DNA of 64,000 nt, taken from the NCBI RefSeq assembly GCF_047948215.1, contig NC_134460.1, forward strand, positions 10,163,501 through 10,227,500. Direction: 5' to 3'. The DNA comes from Lycorma delicatula. Its lineage: Eukaryota; Arthropoda; Insecta; Hemiptera; Fulgoridae. Shown here piece after piece: positions 34,450 through 45,235 of the stretch (its first letter is position 1; each line of letters begins with the position of its first letter). The notes beneath the pieces were generated by a model. That model saw only the letters and a list, made by a program, of their open reading frames with translations. It was not told the DNA's origin and searched no databases. A program made the position numbers and the translations under genes.

Positions 34450-36855
34450 TTTCATATGTTTTTATAATTTTAATATTTAATATAGATTTAAATTGTATCT
34501 ATTGTATATTATAATATATTTTACAACGATGTGATTTGTGTTACTACTATTATATAACATTTTACTATTACATAAAATAATATATATATATATATTTACT
34601 ATTATATAAAATTTTTATTAATTCTAAATTGTAAACTTTACATCTTGAAGATGGCCATTTTTTCGATTCATGTATTCTTCAAATCAGGTTTTTTTATGTT
34701 TTTCATCACACGAAGTAACATGCCCATAAGAAATGCGGTGAAATTGTGACGTATTTTTTCTTTGAGTTCTTGTAATTTTTTGGTAAGGGATGAATAATTG
34801 AATATCTTACTTTTTGAATAGTCATACAAAAAAAAAAAAGGATGTTATGAAATCCGGCTTCAAGAAATAATGATGTGTCTGAAGATAACGTTGTAATAAC
34901 AATTGTTTAACAGCATTCATTATTGTAATTAAACCACGTATTGGATTGATTTCCAGGTTCTTCATTGTTTGAAGAAATATAAAATAATTTTTGAAAAATT
35001 ATCCATTAATGTTACGGAGATATCTTTTTGATATGACCTTAATATCATTCGCATATTTGTCTTCAAAGGTGATTTTAGTAATGTGCACTTGGCATTTTGT
35101 GGGGGTTGTTTTTTGCTTGTAATCGGAATTTTTATTTATTATCATAAATTAAAAACTAATTCGTCACTTATTAGCTTACTATGAATAGTGTATGTCTTAA
35201 CGATAAACATAAATCTATTGCGATTCAAAAGCTGGAGGAAAAAATCATACGAGTATGATTAATTCGAGTCATTTAATGCTTGCATTAATTGAATAATAGT
35301 ATAGTATATAGTTTACATGGGTAAATCTTTAAGAGAAATATTTTTAACACTAGTGATCTACAAATCAAGTGAAATGAATGATGAGGAACTTCGTAACATA
35401 GCAACTCTTACGGCGGATCAGGTTTACGTACTTTCCTTTACTTAGTAAGAAGTTAGTTTCTTATTCAACGCTGAACTAGATTTTTTACCTAGAATTTAAT
35501 GGCATGTAGTAATAGCACTGTATCATTCTTTAGATATTAAAGCCAAAAAATCGTTGCGTAGCCGTAAAAATATTGTTATTTTTGTATAATTGCTTTAATA
35601 AGAAGTGTACTCTGTTCATCTGTCCAATGGTACATAACGAAATATAACAAAAATAAGATTCTATTTTTATTGAACATTACCTTCCGTACCATACGGGTAT
35701 GGTAATTATTAAGGGTTATTTACACTATTATATGGAGTAAAAAACTAAATTAAAGAAAATAATTTAATTTTTTTTAAAAATTAATTCGTTAATTACGATA
35801 GAGTTCAAATAATTAGTTTTTATTTAAATCCACGTTTACATCTGTTATTACTAGTGTAATTAAAGTGTAATCGTGGTATGTAAAGTGCGTTACAGTTAGG
35901 TATTTGTAACAACTAAGAAAAAAGAGTGAAACATTAAGAATGTGCACGTCTTTAAAAGAGTACGAGGAGAATATAGGAACGGGAGTAGTTTTGTTAGGGT
36001 GGAAGAAGGTAGCGATGCAGTCAATACTACTACTGTGGGTCCATTAAGTGCAGAAACGTCGGTCCCGTATTGCGGCATTAAATTTTCACCAGCTGTGGCC
36101 GGAGATGCTACACCGAAATATCCACATACCCCACACCACATAACAGTCTACTACGCTACAGCGGTTTACTTTACTATATTCAATTTAATCGTCTTGTATC
36201 TGTATTTTTACGTTCATATATTATATAAGTATTCTTTGACTTTATTTACGTAACTAATTGTTATTAATTATTTTTTAGTAAATATTTTTATTTCTTTATA
36301 CATGTTTTAATTAAAATTAAATAACCGTATAAATGTTTTGCTATAAAAGTACGACACGTTGTTACGTTATATTCCATTTTATAATGGAAGTTTCCTAGTC
36401 ATGTGTAGCATTTGTTTTATGAAATGAAATATTCGGAGTCAACCGTACGAATTTATCGTATTTAATTCAAAATAGAGTGGTAAAAAAATAGAATGATCAT
36501 TATAAACTTTATATAGAAATTACTCAATGAATTTCAAAGATTTGTGGTGAGAGGACGAGAGCTGCTGTTGATACAGAGGGAGGTGATGCTATTAAAGTAA
36601 ATCACAAAAATATTTTCAAGCAGGGGTTGCGGTTCTTTCAAACATAAAAAAACATGTAAAAAAAAAATTAAAAAACATATTTAGAAGTATTAATTAATAA
36701 TATTTAATTCTTCTTTCAATTTTTTATTGACAAATAAATTTAATTCGTTTAATTCAAATTAAGTTTTGTTTGCAACGATTACGAATTCCCTTACTGATTT
36801 AAGTGGAATGTATATTCTCCAGCTAGAAATAGAAGGTAGCGATTAATTTATTCCT
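34450..36855. other. AT-rich stretch with one unassigned moderately GC frame
   Basis: Mostly AT-rich. Bases 35942-36141 have higher GC, and both strands are open for about 70 codons (plus strand to 36253). I see no domain. It may be part of a repeat or an exon. A (TA)n run lies near 34579-34596. Confidence 0.4.
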
Positions 36856-37010
36856 TTATATATTATATATTATATATTATATATTATATATTATATATTA
36901 TATATTATATATTATATATTATATATTATATATTATATATTATATATTATATATTATATATTATATATTATATATTATATATTATATATTATATATTATA
37001 TATTATATAT
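36856..37010. repeat. (TTATATA)n minisatellite, about 22 units
   Basis: A 7-base unit TTATATA repeats without visible interruption over about 155 bases. Each unit is close to self-complementary, so the array can fold or slip. Length is likely to vary between individuals. Confidence 0.95.
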
Positions 37011-37329
37011 ATTTTTATAATTGAGGTAAACATAAGAAGCATTAGTCTGCTTTGATTTCCCTGAGATTAAATTATGTTTAATGCAGCGAATACCTGTAAT
37101 GAAAGAATGTAGTTATCACTTTCAATGGTGATTATTACTTGAATTTTGAAGGGCTTAGTAAGATGACAAAGAATATTTATTTGGTTTAGTAATGGCTAAT
37201 TACTAGGAAACCAGCACTCTCCTCATTTTCTTAAGTGTCCTTAGACGAGATATTTTTACGTCGAAATGTGTTTTTGTTTTTGTAGTTGTTAATGTACTTT
37301 GCCAGGTTAGGAATTTATGATTGTATTAT

Positions 37330-37870
37330 GTGTCTTTGCTCATGTTGTTGTTGGATTATGCTGCCGAATATACCGATGGACATGGAGTGGGGGGATATTG
37401 TGTGCGGTGCTCTACCGCTGACGGCGAGGGAGGCTTGGCGCAACAAGTAATGAGGGGTCATGGGAATGCGTGGGGGATCGAGGACAGGTACAAGTCCATC
37501 TTGATGCGTGTAGGGGCCAGGGAGGCAGCCTCTATGCCTAGGGTGTTCGGGCCTACTCACGCGCAAGAGTGGGTGGGTCGGAGCTCCCCGATGATGGCAT
37601 GGGGGGACGCGTAACTGTGAAGGCCAAACGAAATGTGTGTCTTGATCAGGTACAATAGGGACTGGAAGGGTGCTCTCCTGCGGAGAAAAATTCTGATCAC
37701 CGGAAAAGGTGATTAGTATGTTTTCAAAGAGGCATGAGAAACCCCGATGGGATGTCCGAGTTCGGACGAGCTAGGGAGGGCAGACTGCGCTGCCATGAAA
37801 CCCTGAGGCGATTGTGTTAAGCTTTTTTTTAGCGTGGGCTGGTCGTCTTGGGGGAGTTTAAAAAAAAAAG
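37330..37870 (+). mobile_element. GC-rich retroposon-like fragment with A tail, family unknown
   Basis: Plus strand open frame to the stop at 37612-37614 (EYTDGHGVGGYCVRC, then THAQEWVGRSSPMMAW), then about 250 bases with two short perfect hairpins (ATCACC/GGTGAT at 37696-37713 and GTCCGA/TCGGAC at 37754-37767) and an A run at 37861-37870. Composition contrasts with the AT-rich flanks. The order coding end, structured tail, poly(A) fits the 3' end of a non-LTR retrotransposon. I do not recognise the protein and saw no TSD. Confidence 0.45.
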
Positions 37871-38155
37871 AAAGTTATTTATTAAAATTTTGGGGTATTA
37901 TTACTAGGTTTAAATTTGTCCTTAAAGCTATTTTGCTAAAAGTTATCCTCAGCCGTTAATGCTTAAACAGGACATAAACTTTGTAAGCATTACGGTCATT
38001 CATTTATAAACCGGAATTTTGCCGTGCCAACTGAGGAAGAGCAGCGAATGTGTTGAGGCACTGCTGGTAATTTAGTTGGATATGTGTGGAGGGGAGCAAC
38101 CGGCCAGCAACGCCCGTAGGTCACACTCCCACGTTAGTAGTTAACATCGTCCTTT

Positions 38156-39342
38156 GAGCAACGAATTATAATCCGATTTCTTGCCAATGAAGGTGTTAAA
38201 TAATCTGAATTTTTGACTCGACTCCAGGTACATTTTGGAGTGCTACCTGTCAAAAACTGAAGTGTTTGGGCAAACAAAATTCAAAGTGGATATGATGCAG
38301 TGGGGAACAAAGGCACGAACGTCGTCCGTGGATCAACGTCAAACATAACAACATTCAGGCCGTTCGTGATCTTGTAGAAAGTGACCGCTTTATAACGTCA
38401 CTGAAATTGCATCAGAGGTGTGGGAATATGTGTTGGGAGTGTGCATACAATGTTGTCACACGCTCTTGTATATAGCAACTTGTGGGCGAGCTGGGTTTAA
38501 CTTCTTGTTACTGAGGCACAGAGAAATGTCCGGAAAGACACTGTCATCGGCTTCGTAATCGCTTTAAGGAAGAAGAAGAGGCATTTTTGGACCGTATTGT
38601 GACCTGCGACAAAATGTGGGTCCACCATTACTCTCCGGAAAGCAAGAGAACAAGTATGATGTGGTGGAAAAAATGGTGAGGAGGTACCGATAAAGTTCAA
38701 GAGAAGCTTATCAGCTGGAAAAGGTTCTAGCAACTGAGTTTTGGAACTCAAATGGTGTGCTGCTGATTGATATTTCCTGCACGAACGAAGGACAGTAAAT
38801 GCAGCATACTACTACCAGTTGTTGGTAACTTTTTTTCCGGGTCCATAGTTAAGTATTGCTTCAGAGGATACATGAATGATTCGTAGCGTGTGTGAAAATG
38901 CCATGCCTGACCGGGATTCAAACCCGGGACCTCCGGGTGAAAGGCCGAGACGCTACCACTCGCGCCATGGAGGCCGGAAATGTTGGATAACGTTAGGGCT
39001 GGTTATCTTAATAAAAGATACCGTCAACCGGTTCGCAACGACCACGACAACGCACGGCTACATACAGCAGCAGACTCGCGATAAAATCGCTAAAATTCAC
39101 TGAAAACCTCTTGGACACCAACTGTACAGTTCACACTTATCACCGTTTGATTTCCACATCTTCGGTTTGCTGATTGAAGCTTTAGGAGGGGAAAGATTAG
39201 ATGACGATGTTGCAGTCGGGTTTTATCCGCGCAATTGGTTGTTCGGGTAGCCATCTTGTTTTTTTTTTTATGAGGTAATCTGGAAGCTACCTATCGGGTG
39301 GAGAAATGCATTTCTGTTGAAGGAAACTATATAGAGAAATAA
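38156..39342 (+). pseudogene. mariner transposase pseudogene, split by a SINE
   Basis: A DDD-type transposase of the mariner family cuts and pastes its element at TA sites. N-terminal EQRIIIRFLANEGVK starts at 38156; near 38560-38660 are FLDRIVTCDKMWVHHYSPES, near 38690 LSAGK, near 38775 HERRTVNAAYYYQLL; after the SINE, HDNARLHTAA (about 39040) and PFDFHIFG (about 39143). The end EKCISVEGNYIEK stops at 39340-39342. All three catalytic aspartate codons are still readable (38608-38610, 38769-38771, 39149-39151), but more than ten frameshifts or stops and a SINE at 38830-38978 destroy the frame. The first motif reads CDKMW where the family has G/C-D-E-T-W. Confidence 0.8.
38830..38978 (-). mobile_element. 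tRNA-derived SINE, short family, inside the mariner
   Basis: Same unit as at 19437-19587. Head with TGGCGCGAGTGGTAGCG; B box is altered (GGTTTGAATCC). Tail ends CCCGGAAAAAAAG. GTTGGTAAC at 38821-38829 and GTTGGATAAC at 38982-38991 are probably a TSD with one base lost. It splits the mariner between the YYYQLL and NARLHTAA blocks, so it arrived later. Confidence 0.85.
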
Positions 39343-40079
39343 GATAATTTATCTGTAATTTTGTTTAATAACAATAAATCTATGTAAACAAATTCCTATT
39401 TATATTTGAATGACTATTATTATTTAAATTTAAGATGGAGGTTAAACAATTTAATCAGTTTTATCTAAAATAACCTCATTCGATATTTCATTAAAATAGG
39501 TTCAACCATTATTAGATAATATTACAAATAAATGGACAGTAATGTATTTATTTATTCGGAATTGATTACAACAGCCGAAAACCCAATTACAACCACCTTA
39601 CATAATATTAACAATGATAAATGAATATTGTGGCGAAAATTAACAAAAAAATTATAAAAATGTACGTAATATAAATGATAATAATAGGAATAACAATAAT
39701 AATACATTGTTTTGTAGATAATAATTAATTATTTACGAATAATAATGTACAGTATATTACTGTTGTTTCATTATCTTAAAATGCAACTACATATGCATCA
39801 GTTTATTAAATACCCAGTCTTGGTGAATAATTAATCGGTAAAAAATAATAAACATATGAGTATTTTCATTATGACTGTCCAGACAGTATCTGTTCAAATA
39901 GAAATTTACGATATAATTGTTAATATAAAATTCTACTTAAAAGCTGAATAAAAGTTTGTGAGTTTGTCAAGATATTTTATTTGATTTTATACGGAAAAAA
40001 TACTGCATTAAAACTATTTATTTTATGTAATAAATAATAATATTTTATATATTAATATTAAATATCAAACTTTTATAAA
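39343..40079. other. AT-rich stretch, no supported feature
   Basis: No gene seen between the mariner and the Helitron remnant. Confidence 0.5.
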
Positions 40080-40091
40080 AAATATTTTCTG

Positions 40092-40432
40092 ATCGAACCG
40101 TTGCTAGAATCAATCTAATGAGGAATGTTTTCCCAGTTCCTCCTGGCGCATCCAAGAAGAAGGTCCCCCCAACTCCGTCATTTATCATTTGCATTATGCG
40201 ATCATAAATGCCTTTCTGTTCACGCGTTAATTTGGGAATGTTTGATCGGACATATGACTGAAGATCACCAATTTTGTAACTGTGTTCACGGCGTATATCC
40301 ACATCAAATGAAGCAATCGCAGCTCGGGTGGGTGCTGGCATTCCCAATTAACTAAGAACTTTATTTGCAATAACTAAGCACTTGTCTTCAAAATTTATCA
40401 ATGCTTCGTTGTAAATGCCTTCTGTAAATTCA
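40092..40432 (-). pseudogene. Helitron PIF1-like helicase fragment
   Basis: In autonomous Helitrons this domain unwinds DNA during rolling-circle transposition. Minus-strand reading: SEFTEGIYNEALINFEDKC then VIANKVLS, one stop, LGMPAPTRA, LTREQKGIYDRIMQMIN, and FFLDAPGGTGKTFLIRLI with the Walker A motif GGTGKT at 40126-40143. It is about 110 codons of a domain several hundred residues long. Lacks Walker B and all later helicase motifs. Family assignment is firm because PIF1-like helicases of Helitrons have this spacing of motifs. Confidence 0.8.
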
Positions 40433-40649
40433 GAAAAAAGTGAATATTTAACCTAATAAAGGATTTTTTGATCATTATGTAGGTATATTATTTTCTGTGT
40501 ATTTGGTTATTCGACTTTTTTTGTTTGCATAGTCTTAAGTCTATCTGGGCTATAAGAAAGTTGGGTGTTTTAATTTATTTACTGTAACTCATCCTTCTTG
40601 GTGGCTTTTCTTTTTGTTTTGGTGTTTTTTTTTTGTTTTTTTAAAAATA

Positions 40650-41155
40650 AAATACAGAAGTTTTAGCTGTTAAATATAATTCAAAGAAATTTGTTACTTA
40701 ATCAGTTGTGATTTTGTTTACATTGGCAACGGCCATACGGGCTCTTTGTGATTGGTGGTTGTGTTTGACAGCGGCCATCTTGCATTGAGCTGATTGGTTT
40801 TGCTTTGTTTACATTTCCATCTGATTTATTAGCCTCTTATTTATTAAAAAAACTGTACAAATTAAAAATAGATTTATTAAAAATAGACGAAAACAATCTT
40901 TGATGCGGGTTATATATATCGTGCTAATTTTTTTTTTATCGTGTTTTTTTTTTAATAAAATACAGATTTTTTAGCTGTTAAATACAATTCAAAGAAATTT
41001 GGTCGTTGTGTTTTGACAGCGGCCATCTTGCATTGATCTGATTGGTTTTCCTTTCTTTACATTTCCAAATTAAAAATGTACAAATTAAAAATAGATAGAT
41101 AGATTTATTAAAAATAGATGAAAACAATCTTTGATGCGGGTTATATATCGTGCTA
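40650..41155. repeat. Two direct repeats in the Helitron 5' region
   Basis: Unit 1 (about 40650-40925) and unit 2 (about 40955-41155) share, in order, TTAGCTGTTAAATA, AATTCAAAGAAATTTG, GACAGCGGCCATCTTGCATT, GATTGGTTTT, GTACAAATTAAAAATAGAT and ACAATCTTTGATGCGGGTTA. Unit 1 is longer by an insertion between the second and third blocks. A local duplication within the noncoding element. Confidence 0.85.
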
Positions 41156-41234
41156 AAATTTGAGCTCAATCAGTGCAGAACATTTTGAGTTTTTGAAGCG
41201 TACAAAACGAACTTAACATTTTTATATATATAGA

Positions 41235-42010
41235 TTTAAGCTCTCAATAGTGAATATACCCTATATATATTGTCGCCGAATGGCTTCGATGGAACTTGAC
41301 ACTTAATAACCTTGTAGTAGGCCTGAGAAAGGCTGTTGTCATCGAATGGGTTCGACGGCTCGTAATTTATAACCTTGTGGTAGCCCTGAAAAGGGCCGTT
41401 TTTTGCGTTAGCTCTGAGAAGAACTGTTGGATCCGGAAGTTGGTCTCTGGGGAAGTCGGGGAGTTGCGGCTCATCCATTGAAATCAGACCGGGCTTCCCC
41501 TCAGCGGCAGTTGGGTCCCCACTAGACCGTGGCAGTGGTGGCCTCCAGAGCCCCTCAGTGTCGGGTCGGCGTCGGTCTTCTTTCGCCTGCGCGGCCGAGG
41601 CGGTTCTCCCCGCGCGATCACACACTTGGCCGGCTCCTGCTGCTGAGTCCGCCGACCAGGGCGATTGAAGTCAGGCGAGCAGGAGCGGGAAGGTAGAGTT
41701 CGTGTCCAGCGGCTCCCTCACGGGCCGGCTAGGGCTGCTGCTCAGGCGGGGATGTTGGCATCCGCCGAGAGGTACCACGTTAAGTCGACTAGAGAACTTC
41801 TTCTTCTTTTTGGTCTTCTCCAGGTGGTGGTCGATGATGAATTAAAAATTTACTCTCGTGCACGCTCTTTTATTAGAGCCTGAGAATGGTGGGGTCGCAG
41901 CGCCGCAATGGAGGAAGAACTGCGCGATCATCTGCACGGTGGGAGTGACGCTGTACTAGAGCGTATGTATACTGTACTCCAGCTGAATTTAAGCTGCTAC
42001 CGTTGACATC
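41235..42010 (-). mobile_element. GC-rich segment, possible LTR and start of gag, abutting the Helitron
   Basis: Composition is far from the surroundings. On the minus strand a possible LTR-like stretch begins near 42006 (TGTCAACGG), with a TATA-like AGTATACATACG near 41970 and AATAAAAGAG near 41870. An open frame follows at 41625-41236 (LWRPPLPRSSGDPTAAEGK, DFPRDQLPDPTVLLRANA) ending at the Helitron boundary. No second LTR, primer site or pol motif is seen. LTR identity is a guess; the GC-rich unit itself is clear. Confidence 0.35.
41272..41400 (-). repeat. Tandem repeat (63-66 bp, two units) with histone-like stem-loops
   Basis: Unit boundaries near 41272, 41338 and 41400. On the minus strand each unit contains a short hairpin: GGCCCTTTTCAGGGCT at 41397-41382 followed by ACCACA, and the weaker AGCCTTTCTCAGGCCT at 41334-41319 followed by ACTACA. 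The first matches the form of the metazoan histone mRNA 3' stem-loop (six-base stem, four-base U-rich loop, then an ACCACA-like tail). The unit also stays in frame as a 21-22-residue repeat (KVINYEPSNPFDDN, KVIKCQVPSKPFGDN). No histone coding sequence lies upstream. Confidence 0.7.
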
Positions 42011-42322
42011 CACCAATATTAAATTAGGTATATATGTGGTAGAAATATGTATATGAGCAAATAATTTTAATGAGGTAACGAGAAGTAAATCTTAAGTCAT
42101 CATCAGAGAACGAAGTTGTAGGAACTAAAAAATTTTAATGCTTATTTTTTTATAACTTAAAAAAGTAGAAAAATATTTGGTAAAAGTCTAAATATGTTAA
42201 TAACGTGTAACTAATTTTGCTTTTTGAATTGAAATGAGTGCTATAGACGCACTAATCACACTTAATATTACTTAAGAATCCTTTGATGACTTAATACATA
42301 ATAATAATGTATGAAAATTTGA

Positions 42323-43320
42323 CAGGGATAGAAGAACAATTGCTAACATGTACAGGAACCAAACAGCAGCAATAACAATTGAAGAACATAAGAAAGAAGC
42401 CCTAATAAGAAAGGGAGTCCGACAAGGATGTTCCCTATCTCCGTTACTTTTTAATCTTTACATGGAACTAGCAGTTAATGATGTTAAAGAACAATTTAGA
42501 TTCGGAGTAACAGTACAAGGTGAAAAGATAAAGATGCTACGATTTGCTGATGATATAGTAATTCTAGCCGAGAGTAAAAAGGATTTAGAAGAAACAATGA
42601 ACGGCATAGATGAAGTCCTACGAAAGAACTATCGCGTGAAATTAAACAAGAAGAAAACAAAAGTAATGAAATGTAGTAGAAATAACAAAGATGGACCACT
42701 GAATGTGAAAATAGGAGGAGAAAAGATTATGGAGGTAGGAGAATTTTGTTACTTGGGAAGTAGAATTACTAAAGATGGACGAAGCAGGAGCGATATAAAA
42801 TGCGGAATAGCACAAGCTAAACGAGCCTTCAGTAAGAAATATAATTTGTTTACATCAAAAATTAATTTAAATGTCAGGAAAAGATTTTTGAAAGTATATG
42901 TTTGGAGTGTCGCTTTATATGGAAGTGGAACTTGGACGATCGGAGTATCTGAGAAGAAAAGATTAGAAGCTTTTGAAATGCGGTGCTATAGGAGAATGTT
43001 AAAAATCAGATGGGTGGATAAAGTGACAAACGAAGAGGTATTGGGGCAAATAGATGAAGAAAGAAGCATTTGGAAAAATATAGTTAAAAGAAGAGGCAGA
43101 CTTATAGGCCACATACAAGGCATCCTGGAATAGTCGCTTTAATATTGGAAGGACAGGTAGAAGGGAAAAATTGTGTAGGCAGGCCACGTTTGGAGTATGT
43201 AAAACAAATTGTTGGGGATGTAGGATGTAGAGGGTATACTGAAATGAAACGACTAGCACTAGATAGGGAATCTTGGAGAGCTGCATCAAACCAGTCAAAT
43301 GACTGAAGACAAAAAAAAAA
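42323..43320 (+). mobile_element. RTE-type LINE, copy G, 5'-truncated, with TSD
   Basis: Flanked by ATGAAAATTTGA at 42311-42322 and 43321-43332, an exact 12-bp TSD. Begins in the RT domain, just before the DRRTIANMYRNQTA block, and runs to the A tail (43311-43320). The 3' inverted repeat is intact. The near-perfect TSD suggests a fairly recent insertion. Confidence 0.92.
42348..43308 (+). pseudogene. RTE RT C-terminal half (copy G)
   Basis: An open frame of 261 codons (42348-43133) carries VRQGCSLSPLLFNLYMEL, the FADD box (42543-42554) and GSGTWTIG (copies H and F have GSETWTIG). A one-base loss at about 43119, in the HILRHPGI block, shifts the frame; the rest (EGQVEGKNCVGRPRLEYV to RESWRAASNQSND) continues in another frame to 43306. 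The endonuclease and first RT blocks are absent. Confidence 0.88.
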
Positions 43321-43332
43321 ATGAAAATTTGA

Positions 43333-45222
43333 TCTTTATTTAGAGTTATTTATAATTTAACTCCATCATAAGTGATATTTTATCAGTTTTTAGGCATTTA
43401 CCGTTTCTAAATCAACGGTGAACAAATGACATATATTTAAATGTTAATATAATTGCAATTCAAAAAATAAACAGCGTAAATTGTTTTTACATAATAGAAC
43501 AAAGAAAACTTATAAATGGAAAAGCATAAACGTTTAAAACTTAATTGACGGCAAAAAAGAGGTGGTCGAGTTTATAACGGTCGCTCTAAAGAACGACATA
43601 CTTTGAGCCATATTGGTTTGTGCATGAATGTGTGCGCGTGCGTTTGCGTGTGGCTTTGCGTTTTACACGCATCATTAAGCGTGTTGGATATATTGTATTT
43701 GTGATTTCTTTCCTTGATCATAATGTAACATATTAAGTTACTGAAGTAAATGTTTTCTTTATTTTTATGAATATGCCATATAAACATTCTGTCATATTTT
43801 ACTTTTGACTGTTCCGTTTTATCGTACAAACACTGTACAACATTTTCTCTTTGATGTAATACTGCAAAGTTTTGTTGAAACGAACAAAATTATCGGTATA
43901 TTATTCTAGTATTTTAAATATCCTACGATTAAAAATGCTAAATAAATAAACAACCTTATCTATGCAGGATTGTGGATTTTTTGTTTGTTTTTTCCTCTAT
44001 TTATAAATTAAAATTTCAAAAATTTATACTGTCTGAAATTTCTTCTAAATTAGTTAGTTTTTTATTTTTATTTTATTACATTTATTTATCATAAAAGATG
44101 GAAAATATGGATTTCCATTTTTTTCTTCTTTTAACATTTTTCTTCCTAATCTTTAATTTAGTTATATCTTTATCTAAGTTCTTTTAGAGAATTGATGCTA
44201 TTATTTTTTACCCTTTTATCACTCCAATCATGAAACAAATGTATATGCCTTCCCGTTTGTTCACAATACAGCTGAGTGTTTTTAATTTTTTTTTTCTCTG
44301 CCTTCCATATTGTAAAATAATATTACTATTAAATTATGTTTCCATTTTTCGTTTGGCGTGGTGTGACAGTCTCATTCGTGAAAGTGAATATATACTAGAA
44401 TTAATGTTTTTATATTATAACGTAGAGTTAACTCTGGTTATATTTATAATCTGGTTAGAAACAGAAAGTAAATATAACCTATGTCACCATTCATTCCACT
44501 TTGAAAGAAGGATTGCTACCTGTTATTCATATCCAACTTATAAAGAACGGTTGACATGGGAAGATTGCGATTCAACGCATCGTTCATCCTCTATTGACCA
44601 TTCACCAACAGGTGAATTGATCATTCAATACATAAAAAAAAATTTCAAGTTCACCTTTTCATGTATAATTTATTTTGAATTCAAGCCTTTTTCCCCATTA
44701 ATACTTTTTTTTAATTTCTATAATGCCATTTAAATCCTAAACATCGTCGTATTTTGGATATAACGGTGCTTTTTTTTTACTTTTTAAAATTCACTTGAAT
44801 AGACACAATATTAAACAGTACGGTAATACAAATATCGTATATTTCTAATAATACACTTCAAGCCTTCTCTCAAAAGTAGTTATGAAAGTAAATACTTGAG
44901 CCAACAACAAGAGTAACGATAAATAATAGAGGAATCAAAGAATAAATGTTATCAAAATCATAATTTACACGTAAAAACTTAAATATCACTCAAGGAAACA
45001 AAAAAAAACCTAACGAAATAAAATATAACATAAATCGATTATAAAGACAATATTACTTATCGTATTCAACGCGTATACTGTATAATAAATAATACGATAA
45101 AATATTTCTTATAAAAACATCACTTAGAGGAATAGAAACAAAAATACCCAAATTAAAATAATTAATATACGCTGTTAAAATCATAATCATTAATTAGAGA
45201 AAACCCCTTCAAATATCTCTTT
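43333..45222. other. AT-rich stretch, no supported gene
   Basis: The 167-codon frame at 44230-44733 has no motif, is rich in F, I, L, Y and lacks coding-like composition. I treat it as chance. Confidence 0.5.
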
Positions 45223-45235
45223 AAGGAGTGAAACA

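Larger units (their letters stand above)
40080..41234 (-). mobile_element. Helitron remnant, internally deleted
   Basis: On the minus strand the segment begins at 41234 with TCTATATATATAAAAATG, preceded by A. This fits the known Helitron 5' end (TC, insertion between A and T). About 800 noncoding bases with two direct repeats follow, then a piece of the PIF1-like helicase (40432-40092). The Rep endonuclease region is missing. A 3' CTRR end with its hairpin was not identified, and homology to helicase stops near 40092, so the left end is uncertain. Confidence 0.6.

Noticed and set aside
36856..37010. CRISPR-like array
   Set aside because: Seven-base units without spacers; a minisatellite in eukaryotic DNA. 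No repeat-spacer pattern anywhere in the window.
41236..41625. Histone gene on the minus strand, suggested by the stem-loop
   Set aside because: The upstream frame has no histone-fold or basic-tail sequence; only the hairpin is histone-like.
44230..44733. 167-codon open frame on the plus strand
   Set aside because: Composition dominated by F, I, L, Y and N as in AT-rich noncoding DNA; no motif, no upstream or splice context.
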